The translations under genes were made by a program, and so were the position numbers. A stretch of 37,480 nt of DNA. Origin: a virus. Positions 18,563 through 32,424 of the stretch are shown here, in pieces; positions within the stretch are counted from its first letter, which is position 1; each line of letters starts with the position of its first letter. The notes beneath the pieces are model-generated. The model saw nothing but the letters and a program-made list of their open reading frames with translations. It was not told the origin of the DNA and searched no databases. The stretch spans positions 1 through 37,480 of the IMG/VR virus record IMGVR_UViG_3300010885_023010. One strand, written 5' to 3'.

Positions 18563-21328
18563 CTATAAGAAGGTAATACTGATGGAGCCTTCGCTACCAA
18601 CACCATTACCATTTGATTGATTTGCACCATTATTATAAGAACCACCTGGACCGCCAGTACCGTAGCTTGACCATTGGCCACCGCCACCACCAGAGTATCC
18701 ACCGCTACCACCAGAGTTAAGGCCGCCTCCGCCGCCTCCACCAAATCCTCCCATTGGACCACCGCTCCAGCCCCAACGAGTATCTACATATCCGCCACGA
18801 CCTCCAGCAGTAAATGATTGAGGGCCATAGTTACCAGAGTCATTGTTCTGGCTTCCACGATACCCAGCTCCACCGCTAGAGTGATAATTTCCTCCAGCAT
18901 TGCCGCCGCTACCGCCGCCGCCGCCGTTTCCATAACCACCTGTTGTACCATTTTGGCTGTTACCGTTTGCATCTTGCCCAGTTACATAACCGAAGTTATA
19001 ACTGTAGTAATAAAATCCTGGACTTCCGCCGCCGCCAGCGATAACTAAAGCATCTGCGTCGTTATTGCTTGAGGTTCCCTTAATAACAAAAGTTCCACCA
19101 GAGCCACCGCGGACATAGTGCGGCCAACCTTGGCTACCGCTACCGCTGCCTTGACCGTGTCTACCAATCATAAGACGCAGAACTTCTCCCTGATTAAGAA
19201 CAAAGTCGCCACGAGTATAAGCACCGTATCCGCCGTACCATCCAAAGTAGCCGTCATACAATCTACCTGGACCGTTTGCTTGAATTCTATAAGTACCAGC
19301 CTTTGGAACTGTCCAGTGAATTGTTCCTTGATTTCCTGGCATATTAATGTATGAACTTGCCCAAGATGGGTTACCAGCTGATGATCTAGCTTCGTTAACG
19401 TTTGGTCCGTTATGTTGATCCCCAGCTGGGCTAAATGTTACAGAACTAAAGTCATATAGTTGTGGCGCAGGATTGAACTGGAAAGTAATTGTCTGGAATG
19501 CTGTTGAACCTGCAGAGTCTGTAACAGTAACAGTTACAACTCTACCTGGAACTGGAATAGGTTCTGTTGGGGTTCCACTGATAACACCTGTTGATGTACT
19601 AAATACCAAACCGCCTGGCAAAACTCCTGAAGTAATAGCAAATGTGTAAGGTGCCACCATTCCTACAACAGTTGCGGTAGTAGGTACAATAGCTGTATAA
19701 GTAAAAGCGCCTTCTCTACTCTGTGTTAGAGGTTGCAACTCTCCAATTGTCTGATTTAATTGAAAATTATTTGCATCATATACTAATGATACAAAGTAAA
19801 ACTCTTTAACTTGATCCGCGCTAACTACTTGAAATCTAGTTTCCTCTGAAGGAGGTGCGTATCTAAGCATGTCATATTGAACAAACCCATGATTTCTAAG
19901 ATGAATGACATCTTTATCGACTGAAATACCGATAAGTTTAAAAGTCTGTGTTCCAGTTCCACCAGATATTGAAGTAATTACAGATCCTGTAGGAGTTGCT
20001 CTTAAAGTCATTACATAACTTCCACCTCCAATATTAAAGAAGCTATCAACCCAATAGGTAGTGGAGTTAGTTAATCCGCTAGCTGCTGATCCTGTGGTCG
20101 AATAAAGGAGCATAGCTCCTGAGTACCAAGCGACAGTTGATGCAGAAGTTACTGTTACGTTACCTGCGCTGTACCCTGATACAGTTGCTGTTTCCCCTAA
20201 ATTATTACCAGCGTCAAAAACTTTAGGAGTATCTTTAATAATATCTATTGTAGTTTGTGTTACAGGATTTATATTATTTCCAGCAAAGAAACGAGCTTGA
20301 TTTGCAAGCTGAAAAGTTCCAGTCATAGAAGATTCTAAATTTATAGGATCTCCATCTGGCACTGCGCTTACTTGAAAAGAAGATGTAGAAGTACCAAGAG
20401 TGTCAATAGTTTTTAAGAAAACTACTCCTCTAGGATTAGTAGCAAAATAACCTGAAGAAGCTATAACACTGTAATATAAAGGAGTTCCTATAAGTTTTCC
20501 AGAAAAATTCTCTGTTCCATGAGTTACAGTGATTATCTCTGTGTTGACATTTACTGCAGATATACTGCTAGTTACCCCACCTACTACAGCGCTGTTTGAC
20601 CAATCAATATTGAAAGTTGATAAGGTATTTGATCCGTCAAATGTTTGAGCTGTTGCACTGTTTGAAGAGTCAAAAGATTTTGTTTCAGTGTTAGCGGAAG
20701 CAAATTCTTGAGAAATAGTTGAATTTAAATTTAAAAAGTAAAAAGGAGTATTTACACCAAAACCATGTGTACTTTCTGTTTTTACAGTTAATCTAGATAC
20801 AGCTGCTCCGTCTGTAGTAATTCCATCATTATCTGAAATTCTTAACTGAGAGCCTTGAAAAAATTCTCCTGTAATAATAGAAGTATATAAATCTTCTATA
20901 GAAGATGTAGTAGCCTGATTATCTCTGCAAAGATAAGTAAAAGTTAAAGGGTTAGGAATAGAGTTAATAATATAAGATCCATCTGCCGTAATTGATTTTG
21001 TTCCAGATACGGCGATTGGTATACCAACAGCTAGATTATGCGGAAGTCCAGTAATAACGGTGATTTCACGAGTGCCATCGTTGGTAGTAATAGAGATAAT
21101 GTCTGGAATTGTCGTATCACCACTCTTAGAAAAGAATGATGGAGTGTTATTGATAAGCTCAACTGTTTCCCATTTAGTAGGCTGTAGACCGTATTCAAAG
21201 TCGGTATCAATCAAGTTTTCAGGGGTAGAAACCCTGAGTTTGGTTACTGGATCAATGAACTCTTTTGGAAAAGAGATTTCACCCCCGGTGCCTGATCCTG
21301 AAGAGCTACCACCTAGAAAACCTGGCAT
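18563..21328 (-). CDS. tail adhesin with Ig-like and C-terminal glycine-rich domain (921 aa)
   Basis: The ATG at 21328 overlaps the stop of a 27-residue small gene (TGATG) and has AGAGG upstream. The first 540 residues are beta-rich modules similar in style to the 2036-residue protein. Near 559-615, PYTFAITSGVLPGGLVFSTS with GVISGTP is a putative-Ig (He_PIG) domain. From about 665 to the end lies a glycine-rich domain starting GTYRIQANGPG, with LRLMIGRHGQG, GTFVIKG, VIAGGGGSPG and many poly-Gly runs, closing with GSISITFL. This resembles ALK-type glycine-rich domains and the polyglycine-II adhesins of T-even phages. It is a probable receptor-binding protein, transcribed just before the giant adhesin. 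Confidence 0.85.
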   Translation of the reverse strand: MPGFLGGSSSGSGTGGEISFPKEFIDPVTKLRVSTPENLIDTDFEYGLQPTKWETVELINNTPSFFSKSGDTTIPDIISITTNDGTREITVITGLPHNLAVGIPIAVSGTKSITADGSYIINSIPNPLTFTYLCRDNQATTSSIEDLYTSIITGEFFQGSQLRISDNDGITTDGAAVSRLTVKTESTHGFGVNTPFYFLNLNSTISQEFASANTETKSFDSSNSATAQTFDGSNTLSTFNIDWSNSAVVGGVTSSISAVNVNTEIITVTHGTENFSGKLIGTPLYYSVIASSGYFATNPRGVVFLKTIDTLGTSTSSFQVSAVPDGDPINLESSMTGTFQLANQARFFAGNNINPVTQTTIDIIKDTPKVFDAGNNLGETATVSGYSAGNVTVTSASTVAWYSGAMLLYSTTGSAASGLTNSTTYWVDSFFNIGGGSYVMTLRATPTGSVITSISGGTGTQTFKLIGISVDKDVIHLRNHGFVQYDMLRYAPPSEETRFQVVSADQVKEFYFVSLVYDANNFQLNQTIGELQPLTQSREGAFTYTAIVPTTATVVGMVAPYTFAITSGVLPGGLVFSTSTGVISGTPTEPIPVPGRVVTVTVTDSAGSTAFQTITFQFNPAPQLYDFSSVTFSPAGDQHNGPNVNEARSSAGNPSWASSYINMPGNQGTIHWTVPKAGTYRIQANGPGRLYDGYFGWYGGYGAYTRGDFVLNQGEVLRLMIGRHGQGSGSGSQGWPHYVRGGSGGTFVIKGTSSNNDADALVIAGGGGSPGFYYYSYNFGYVTGQDANGNSQNGTTGGYGNGGGGGSGGNAGGNYHSSGGAGYRGSQNNDSGNYGPQSFTAGGRGGYVDTRWGWSGGPMGGFGGGGGGGLNSGGSGGYSGGGGGQWSSYGTGGPGGSYNNGANQSNGNGVGSEGSISITFL
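18570..19210 (-). repeat. glycine-rich (ALK-type) region of the 921-aa adhesin
   Basis: The last 215 or so residues are dominated by glycine with Tyr, Ser and Asn between the runs. Poly-Gly stretches of 4-7 residues alternate with loops such as YYYSYNFGYVTGQDANG. This alternation is what polyglycine-II helix bundles with protruding recognition loops look like. Confidence 0.75.
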
Positions 21329-21411
21329 CAGCGATTACCTCTTTCAACCAAAAAGTTATTTGTTAATAGAATAGCATTGTTTCTAGACGCTAATTTTGTA
21401 AAAATAATCAT
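21328..21411 (-). CDS. 27-residue small protein, translationally coupled
   Basis: A very short gene that fills the gap between the 216-residue fibre and the 921-residue adhesin. Its ATG follows the upstream TAA directly, an AGGAG ribosome site sits five bases before it, and its TGA overlaps the ATG of the next gene. The peptide begins MIIFTKLASRNNAILLTNNF and ends VERGNR. No function is recognised. Its main role may be to couple translation of the adhesin to that of the fibre, or it may be a true small protein. Confidence 0.55.
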   Translation of the reverse strand: MIIFTKLASRNNAILLTNNFLVERGNR

Positions 21412-22062
21412 TTATGCTCCTAACCACCAAGATACAGAGGTTGCAAAAGACCCTTGAACACCGCGGGCTCCTGTTGGACCTGTTGAACCACCCTGAGTCT
21501 CAACAAAAACTCCATTTGAAAAAACATAAGTTCTAGCAGTTTGAGTGTTAAACCAAGCGTCTCCATTTACTGAAGTTGATACGTCTGGTTGGGAAGCAGA
21601 AGCTGTAAATTTACCGACTGGCCCCGTTGGTCCAGTAGGTCCAGCAACTTCAGATTGTGCTCCAGTAGGACCTGTTGGTCCTGTTGTTCCTCTAGGACCT
21701 GTCGGTCCCTGAGGTCCAGTTACATTGCTCGCAGCTCCAGTTGGTCCAACGACTCCTTGAGGGCCAGTTAAACCAATAACTCCTTGAGGTCCAGTTAAAC
21801 CTTGTGGACCAGTCGGCCCAGTCGGGCCTTGAGGTCCCGCGACATCGGATACAGGACCAGTTGGACCTTGAGGACCTGAAACACCAGTGGCTCCCGTTGC
21901 TCCCGTGGCTCCAGTTGGGCCTTGAATACCTTGTGGACCAGTCGGTCCTGTTGGGGTTACTCTTTTAGCTTTCCATACGGACCCAGTCCAAGTCCAAGTT
22001 TGACCTTCAACGGTAAATTCTTCGCCAACAATTACGGGCGTAGGAAAATCTATTGCTGCCAC
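21412..22062 (-). CDS. short collagen-like fibre protein (216 aa)
   Basis: The start is GTG at 22062 with AAAGGA upstream. The N-terminal 30 residues ([20 protein letters not shown], then [11 protein letters not shown]) are an anchor shared with the 233- and 625-residue fibres. A Gly-Pro-Thr/Gly-Pro-Gln collagen tract follows with breaks of the type SNVTG and SEVAG. One bead ([17 protein letters not shown]) lies near residue 155. The protein ends abruptly after [16 protein letters not shown] and lacks the C-terminal beta tip of the longer fibres. It could be a truncated fibre or one that pairs with another subunit. Confidence 0.85.
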   Translation of the reverse strand: MAAIDFPTPVIVGEEFTVEGQTWTWTGSVWKAKRVTPTGPTGPQGIQGPTGATGATGATGVSGPQGPTGPVSDVAGPQGPTGPTGPQGLTGPQGVIGLTGPQGVVGPTGAASNVTGPQGPTGPRGTTGPTGPTGAQSEVAGPTGPTGPVGKFTASASQPDVSTSVNGDAWFNTQTARTYVFSNGVFVETQGGSTGPTGARGVQGSFATSVSWWLGA

Positions 22063-22102
22063 TTGGTCCGTCCTTTCTTAATTATACACATTTTATCAGT
22101 AA

Positions 22103-22267
22103 TTAAATTTGTGGTTCTTGTCCGCCAGAATTTTTAAAATCTACATAAGACTGAGCCCAATCTATTGCAGCATTTAAAGACTCCCAAGGGCCACTTTCAT
22201 CAATTACATTGCTATGGCTAAGAATTTGAACCGTAGGTCCATCCTCAAGTATGACGTATGAAAACAT
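22103..22267 (-). CDS. 54-residue small protein
   Basis: This short gene lies in the gap between the propeller gene and the 216-residue fibre. It has a very good ribosome site (AAGGAGATAAG) shortly before the ATG and runs 54 codons to TAA. The product begins MFSYVILEDGPTVQILSHSN and includes WESLNAAIDWAQSYVDF. A first beta strand, a turn and an amphipathic helix are likely. It has no recognised family. Codon use and composition match the neighbours. Spacing of 16 bases after the preceding gene fits the operon. It may be a fibre-associated or assembly factor; this is inference. Confidence 0.7.
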   Translation of the reverse strand: MFSYVILEDGPTVQILSHSNVIDESGPWESLNAAIDWAQSYVDFKNSGGQEPQI

Positions 22268-22282
22268 TATATCTTATCTCCT

Positions 22283-23200
22283 TTATACCGAGTAAGTAAT
22301 TCTTCCAGATTGGCCCACAGCCAAGCCGTTATTGTTATCGATATAAACACCATTAATGATAGAAGTGCCAAAACCAGATGTCCTCTGAATCCAAGTAGTA
22401 GCGTCAAAAGATGTAGCTAATTTACCGCTAGCGCCGCCAGCAATATATGTCCCGTCAGGAGATACATCGACAGCTCTAATTGTAGATGCACCAAAACTAC
22501 TAGTAGGAAATGTTTGAGTCCATGTAGTTCCATTATTAGATGCTGCAATTTTTCCAGCTTCTCCAACGGCAACAAAATTGCCGCCTGGAGTTGATTTCAC
22601 AGCAAAGATACTACTTGCTCCAAAACTAGATGTTCTTTGAGTCCATGTAGTTCCATTAGTAGATGTTGCAAGCTTTCCATCATAACCAACGGCAACAATA
22701 ATACTATTTGATGCCCAAAGGCCGTTAATATAAGTTGTTCCAAAAGAAGAAGTTCTTAAAACCCAATCTATTCCGTCTATAGATGTAGCTAGTTTCCCAG
22801 CACCTCCTGCTGCTATCCATAAAGATGCGCTAGGAGAATAAGTAACTGCAAGAATAGGAGTTGCACCAAAACCAGACGATCTTGGTGTCCAATTTATTCC
22901 ATCTGGAGATGTAGATATTTTTCCAGAGCTTCCACCAATAACATACTGATTATTTCCGTATCCAATAGCAAAAATACTGTTTTCATTAAAACCAGAAAAT
23001 CTAGGTACCCAAGTCTGGGTATCTACAGAAGTTGCAATTTTTCCGTTATTTCCTACAATAACATACTGATCTGAAGAACTTAAATAATGTATTGCATTTA
23101 TATTAGATAAACTAAAACTGCTATCAGAAACGGTATTCCATGTTACTGGAGTGAATGGAAAAGTTAATGTAGCGTGCATAGCATGAGTAGATATCAACAT
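22283..23200 (-). CDS. seven-bladed Asp-box beta-propeller virion protein
   Basis: A 305-residue protein made of seven repeats of about 41 residues. Each has an Asp-box-like motif: SPDGINW, SIDGIDW, STNGTTW, SNNGTTW, SFDATTW and SVDTQTW, as in sialidase/BNR and photosystem-II-stability-factor-like propellers. The last residues (SGRITYSV) supply the strand missing from the first blade, so the ring closes by a velcro strand. No sialidase catalytic Arg triad is obvious, so a binding role is more likely than an enzyme. Its start lies one base past the stop of the 625-residue fibre, with only a weak ribosome site, so coupling is likely. It probably caps or decorates a fibre. Confidence 0.85.
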   Translation of the reverse strand: MLISTHAMHATLTFPFTPVTWNTVSDSSFSLSNINAIHYLSSSDQYVIVGNNGKIATSVDTQTWVPRFSGFNENSIFAIGYGNNQYVIGGSSGKISTSPDGINWTPRSSGFGATPILAVTYSPSASLWIAAGGAGKLATSIDGIDWVLRTSSFGTTYINGLWASNSIIVAVGYDGKLATSTNGTTWTQRTSSFGASSIFAVKSTPGGNFVAVGEAGKIAASNNGTTWTQTFPTSSFGASTIRAVDVSPDGTYIAGGASGKLATSFDATTWIQRTSGFGTSIINGVYIDNNNGLAVGQSGRITYSV

Positions 23201-23201
23201 G

Positions 23202-25079
23202 TTACACCGTCAAGTTTCCGCTTAATAACCACTCATTAGTTGCAAGTTTAATTAAAGATCCAACGGCATATCTTGCTTTAGTTGTTATTCTAGTTCCTTC
23301 ACTTCTAAGAAGAACTCCAACTTGAGCTTTAACTGTTACTTGTCCGACACCTAATTGTGTAAATACAATTTGTGTTCCTACTGGAAAAGTATAAGCATTA
23401 AAACCATCTAATGGGATAGTTAGGTCTACAGCACTAGAGCTGTTCATTTTTACAATTCGTGCAGCATCTCCAGAAGTTAAAATAATTGAAGTTAAATAGT
23501 TTGACCCAGTTAATTCAAAATTTGCAGGACCTGTTGGGCCTGTACCTCCTGTTGGTCCAGTTACACTAGGACCTGTAGGGCCAGTTATACCTTGTGGACC
23601 TTGCGGTCCTGTGACAGTAGATGCAGGACCTGTTGGGCCTGTTGATCCGACTGGTCCTTGGCTACCTGTTGGACCTACAATTTGTCCAGCGCTTATCCAA
23701 GCTCCTCCAGTCCAAATATATAAAAATCCATTTGATTGAACTATCCATGCATCATTAACAGCGTTACCAGATGCTGGTAGATTTACAACATTTGCAACGG
23801 TTCCTTTTACTGTAATAGATGTTCCTTGAGGACCAGTTGGTCCTGTAGGTCCAGCTTCTCCTGCTCCTATTATTAACTTCCATTGTGCGTATGTGTTCCC
23901 TAAACCGTTTACTTTATCTACTTGTAATGATATTGAATTACCAACAATAAAAGTAATAATACCTTCCATATAATTACTTGGTACGGCAGTACTTGCTAAT
24001 CTTGCTCTTGTTCCTGCTGTAAATGCATCTACTCTATTTACAACAAAAGTTTTTGCAGCAAGTTCTATTGTTAACTCAGAAGTTGAAGTTACTCCAGCAA
24101 AACTTGCACCAGTAGCACCAGTAGCACCAGTTGCTCCTGTAGGGCCGCTAGCTCCAGTTGGGCCAGGTACTGTTGATGGCACTGTAGAAACTGGTCCTGT
24201 AGGTCCAGTAGGTCCAGCGGGTCCAGCTACAGTAGATGCAGAACCAGTCGCTCCCGTTGCTCCAGTTGCACCACGAAGACCAACTTCTCCTTGAGAACCC
24301 GTTGCACCCGTAGCACCCGTAGCACCTGTTGGTCCTGTAGGGCCACCTGATGGACCAGTAGGACCAGTGCCGCCAGTAGCACCAGTCACACTAGGACCAG
24401 TAGCACCTGTAGCACCTGCGGGACCAGTTGCACCAGCAAAACCTCTAGCACCCGTTGGACCAGTTGGTCCAGGATTACCTTGTGCTCCTGTTGGCCCTAA
24501 CTCTCCTTGTGCACCAGTTGCACCAGTAGCACCTATTACACCAGTAGGCCCAGTAATTCCTTGTGGACCCGTTGCACCTGCGGCTCCTGTAACACCAATG
24601 ATTCCTTGTGGACCCGTTGGGCCAACTATATACAAACCTTGCGGACCAGTTGGGCCAGTATTTCCTTGTGGACCAGTAGAACCTCGTGACCCTGTAGGTC
24701 CTGTAGGTCCTAAAACGGTGGATGATGGACCTGTTGCACCCGTAGCACCCGTAGGACCAGCTGGGCCAACATTGCTAGAAGCAGACTCAACCCAATAACT
24801 ATCATAATAAACAAATATTTGTCCTGTAGCTGAGTTAAACCAAGAGTCACCTAAATTTGCAGATGCTGGTGGTGTGTCAGCAATAGTTGCAAATATGCCT
24901 CTTGAACCAGTTGGTCCAGTTACAGTGGACGCCGCTCCCGTTGGTCCTGTTGCACCAGTCGCACCTACAACTGTGGATACAACTAAATTCCAAGAAGTAC
25001 CTGTCCATATCCAAGTCTGTAATCCTGAAGTAAATAACTGACTTACGGTAGGAGAATTAGGAAAATCTATGGCTGCCAT
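23202..25079 (-). CDS. collagen-like tail fibre protein (625 aa)
   Basis: The start is ATG at 25079 with AGGAG upstream. The N-terminus ([20 protein letters not shown]) is the shared short anchor. Collagen-like tracts of Gly-Pro-Thr, Gly-Ala-Thr and Gly-Pro-Gln are broken by a bead near residue 65-95 ([17 protein letters not shown]), a beta domain around [20 protein letters not shown], and a second bead ([20 protein letters not shown]). The C-terminal 75 residues match the tip of the 546-residue fibre ([19 protein letters not shown], then [15 protein letters not shown]). It is a probable trimeric stalk. The next gene, a beta-propeller, is coupled to its stop and may be its tip partner. Confidence 0.9.
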   Translation of the reverse strand: MAAIDFPNSPTVSQLFTSGLQTWIWTGTSWNLVVSTVVGATGATGPTGAASTVTGPTGSRGIFATIADTPPASANLGDSWFNSATGQIFVYYDSYWVESASSNVGPAGPTGATGATGPSSTVLGPTGPTGSRGSTGPQGNTGPTGPQGLYIVGPTGPQGIIGVTGAAGATGPQGITGPTGVIGATGATGAQGELGPTGAQGNPGPTGPTGARGFAGATGPAGATGATGPSVTGATGGTGPTGPSGGPTGPTGATGATGATGSQGEVGLRGATGATGATGSASTVAGPAGPTGPTGPVSTVPSTVPGPTGASGPTGATGATGATGASFAGVTSTSELTIELAAKTFVVNRVDAFTAGTRARLASTAVPSNYMEGIITFIVGNSISLQVDKVNGLGNTYAQWKLIIGAGEAGPTGPTGPQGTSITVKGTVANVVNLPASGNAVNDAWIVQSNGFLYIWTGGAWISAGQIVGPTGSQGPVGSTGPTGPASTVTGPQGPQGITGPTGPSVTGPTGGTGPTGPANFELTGSNYLTSIILTSGDAARIVKMNSSSAVDLTIPLDGFNAYTFPVGTQIVFTQLGVGQVTVKAQVGVLLRSEGTRITTKARYAVGSLIKLATNEWLLSGNLTV

Positions 25080-25089
25080 TTATTTTCTC

Positions 25090-25791
25090 CTATCCTATGA
25101 TTGATTCATATGTAAATTGAATTAAAATTTTGTCATTACCACTGAAAAGAAAAGGAGTAGTTTCTGTAACTGCGACACCTTCATCAAAAGTAGCAGTTTG
25201 AGAGTGCATGTATAGCTCTATGCGATCATTTAAATTATTATTAAAAATTGCAGTTCCAAAATAATTTATACCAGGACCTTCATCACGCATAACAACTTGG
25301 CCTACTGGTTGAAAATTTTCAATTCTTCCTGCAGTTGGAAGAGTTATTCTGTAGATACCAGAACCTCTAAGAAACCCAGCGGTTCCAGCGATAATTCTTA
25401 TTTCACCAAATATGGTAGCTCCGACATTCATATATCTTCCAGAAATTGAACCATTACCTATAGTTGGGTTAGAGACACTTCCTAAAAACAAAGGAGTGTA
25501 AGTTGTCCAAGCAGAGATAGCAAAACTTCCTGTAGGACCTGTTGCACCCGTAGGACCTGCAATAACGGAAGCAGGACCTGTAGGTCCAGTTACTCCTGGA
25601 CCAGTTGGTCCTGTTGGACCTGTTGCACCAATAGCAGTCGAGTCACGACCTGCTGGACCTGTTGGACCTGTTGGACCAACAGCACTAGTGCGAACTATAC
25701 GCCAAGCAGTACCGTTCCATTTATATGTTTGAATTCCATTTGTATATGTTTGATTTAGCGTTGGGCTATTTGGAAAATCAATTGCTGGCAT
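25090..25791 (-). CDS. collagen-like fibre with receptor-binding-like C-terminus (233 aa)
   Basis: A strong GGAGATG site precedes the ATG at 25791. The first 30 residues are the shared anchor ([20 protein letters not shown]). A short Gly-Pro-Thr stretch covers about residues 38-93. The C-terminal 140 residues begin [20 protein letters not shown], followed by [16 protein letters not shown] and [11 protein letters not shown]. That sequence is the beta-sandwich pattern seen at the tip of many actinophage and phage tail fibres. The tip is distantly like that of the 1611-residue fibre, so the two may be alternative receptor binders. The gene is the second fibre read in the operon. Confidence 0.88.
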   Translation of the reverse strand: MPAIDFPNSPTLNQTYTNGIQTYKWNGTAWRIVRTSAVGPTGPTGPAGRDSTAIGATGPTGPTGPGVTGPTGPASVIAGPTGATGPTGSFAISAWTTYTPLFLGSVSNPTIGNGSISGRYMNVGATIFGEIRIIAGTAGFLRGSGIYRITLPTAGRIENFQPVGQVVMRDEGPGINYFGTAIFNNNLNDRIELYMHSQTATFDEGVAVTETTPFLFSGNDKILIQFTYESIIG

Positions 25792-25805
25792 TTTTCATCT
25801 CCTCT

Positions 25806-30754
<4,949 letters not shown>

Positions 30755-31969
30755 TTATCGAGGCAGTTTTACCACACTTAAGTCTTTTCTAGGGTCATAG
30801 TCTTTTCCTATAACCATAGTTAGCAATCCTGGATGCGCTTCTTTACCTGTTTTATCCCTGTACCAGTCAGAACCACCGTCCAAAGTAGGAGCTTGAACCC
30901 AGAACCGAGATCCATAGTCCATGCATCTAAAATTATGATAGTGCCCCGAAACCCATAAATCACAGCCGCCTATTGGGGTTTGTCCGCCACTTTGCCCGTC
31001 TAAATATTTCTCAGTTGAGGTAGAACTGTTCCCTGCTTGGTTGCCATGAAACATACCTAGCATTAAACCATCAATATTTACTGCAAGAGTTTGATGACTT
31101 TTTGCTGGAAACCTAAACTCTACATGAGCTAGGTTCGGGTTTTCAGCGCAGATATCTTGAACAGCGCTAGCAATCTCTGTATTCCAACCATCTGCTGGGT
31201 CAGCCACTACTTGACGAGTTGATTCGTCGTGGTTTCCATTTACAACAGGTACAAAGAGTTTTTCACAGTAGGGACTAAATGCTTTTATTTGAGCGAGTAA
31301 AAGCCTTCTAGCAACTCTTACTTGCTCTGTAATACCTAAATCTGATGCAGCTTGTCCCTGAAGTTTTCCATTTTGTGAAACTATACCTTCGACATGATCT
31401 CCTGGAAGAGCAAGAACAATTGTTCCAATTTTTCTTCCCATGCGTCGAAGCTCTTTTAATCTATCTACAGTTATTGCAGTTCCTCGTAAAGCTCTATCTA
31501 TTATGTCTGCGGTTCCACTATCACCAACTCTTTTACCTATCTGCTGATCACTAGCAACAACCATGTACGAAAGATGACCAGTAGTTGGCCCTACTACTTT
31601 AGTTGGCTTCCATTTCATTAGTTGGTTACATATTTTTTCAGCATCAGCTTTAAGTTCTGACTCTGTAGTTCCAATAGGGACAAGAGTTAATTTAAATGAC
31701 TCTAGCCACTCCCCTCCATAAACTTGCCACTTGCCTTTTCTAAGATTCTTTACTTCCCAATTAGATGGATCTAAATCTGCTTCTTTTAATAGTTCTGCAG
31801 CATCGGGTATTTCTTTTGCTGCTTTTCTAGGAGTAGATACAAAATACCCGCCCTCTTGATCTATCTCTAATCTAGGACGCCAAGCCTCTGGTGTTTGGTT
31901 AGACCTAGAATCCGAGCCTGATGGACCAGGAGAAACCATCTCTTCAAGTTTTTTTAATAACTCCGACAC
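30755..31969 (-). CDS. calcineurin-like metallophosphoesterase
   Basis: A 404-residue protein. The first 130 residues are an unassigned helical and beta region. Metal-ligand motifs of the family follow in order: ASDQQIGK (Asp141), PGDHVEG (Asp191), NGNHDE (Asn246, His247), MFHGN (His308) and SGHYHNF (His343, His345). The first motif has Asp-x-Gln rather than the usual Asp-x-His, as in some phage members. Relatives act on phosphodiesters or phosphomonoesters, including DNA. The substrate here is unknown. Its GTG start overlaps the stop of the HTH gene (TAGTG). It is odd to find it directly before a run of fibre genes; it may have an early or late DNA role rather than a structural one. Confidence 0.87.
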   Translation of the reverse strand: MSELLKKLEEMVSPGPSGSDSRSNQTPEAWRPRLEIDQEGGYFVSTPRKAAKEIPDAAELLKEADLDPSNWEVKNLRKGKWQVYGGEWLESFKLTLVPIGTTESELKADAEKICNQLMKWKPTKVVGPTTGHLSYMVVASDQQIGKRVGDSGTADIIDRALRGTAITVDRLKELRRMGRKIGTIVLALPGDHVEGIVSQNGKLQGQAASDLGITEQVRVARRLLLAQIKAFSPYCEKLFVPVVNGNHDESTRQVVADPADGWNTEIASAVQDICAENPNLAHVEFRFPAKSHQTLAVNIDGLMLGMFHGNQAGNSSTSTEKYLDGQSGGQTPIGGCDLWVSGHYHNFRCMDYGSRFWVQAPTLDGGSDWYRDKTGKEAHPGLLTMVIGKDYDPRKDLSVVKLPR

Positions 31970-32268
31970 TAGGATGCCTCTGTTATTTTATTAGAGCTTT
32001 TTCTTAAAAGCCCATCCGCTCCTGTAAAACATCTACACCTCTGACCTCTATGAAGTCTAATAGAGGCAAAGGCAATATCATATCCTTCGCTTATAAGAAT
32101 CTTGTGAATCTTTGTATTAGGAACTGTCCCTCTAATGGACTTAGTGGCAAAGATAAATTCTAAAGCTTTTTTATCTTCTCCTTCTAAATTTTCCAGTAAA
32201 ACTGCTACTCCACAAGGCAAGCCTGGGCCAGTACGAGTTGCTTCTTTGAGTTTTTCTGCAAGACTCAC
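31969..32268 (-). CDS. helix-turn-helix-like DNA-binding protein
   Basis: A 99-residue protein starting at GTG 32268 with GAAGGGAT upstream. The pattern GLPCGVAVLLENLEGEDKKA, then helical stretch, then TVPNTKIHKILISEGYDIAF and SIRLHRGQRCRC resembles a small actinophage family that has a predicted helix-turn-helix and an Arg/His/Cys end. Such proteins are annotated as DNA-binding or sometimes as small terminase subunits. Here the terminase gene is elsewhere, so a regulator is at least as likely. It is the second gene in the leftward late operon and has its own predicted promoter 80 bases upstream, which fits a regulatory or early-late role. Confidence 0.65.
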   Translation of the reverse strand: MSLAEKLKEATRTGPGLPCGVAVLLENLEGEDKKALEFIFATKSIRGTVPNTKIHKILISEGYDIAFASIRLHRGQRCRCFTGADGLLRKSSNKITEAS

Positions 32269-32348
32269 AATTTATCCCTTCAACTAGATATATAGAGACC
32301 CTAAAGCAAAACTTAACTTAACAGGTAATCTAGCAAGTAACTCTACCA

Positions 32349-32378
32349 CTTATAAGAGAAAAATAATATATGGGTCAA
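32349..32378 (-). promoter_or_regulatory. probable sigma-70-type promoter of the late operon
   Basis: On the - strand, TTGACC (32373-32378) and TATAAG (32349-32354) are separated by 18 bases, close to a consensus vegetative promoter. Transcription would start near 32342 and give a leader of about 75 bases before the HTH gene. The surrounding 156-base gap is A+T-rich and holds no other gene. This would let the HTH, phosphoesterase and fibre genes be expressed apart from the membrane protein before them. Confidence 0.5.
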
Positions 32379-32424
32379 TACGGCGTGTCATGTCATTATA
32401 TAAAACTGCTTTAAAAATTTATTA

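Noticed and set aside
17456-18762. Leu/Val-rich alternative frames over the glycine-rich domains that look like membrane proteins
   Set aside because: They arise from GGN-rich DNA read in another frame; no hydrophobic gene is supported by start sites or spacing.
22283-23200. Sialidase activity for the Asp-box propeller
   Set aside because: Asp boxes are present but the catalytic arginines, Asp and Tyr/Glu of sialidases are not recognisable, so a binding role is preferred.
24367-24798. Long + strand frame of Pro-Val-Ala-Pro repeats; similar ones at 28405-28665, 30040-30249, 10591-10902 and 26773-26973
   Set aside because: They are the antisense reading of Gly-Pro-Thr and Gly-Ala-Thr codons. 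Stops are avoided by the repeat itself, and no ribosome site or gene order supports them.
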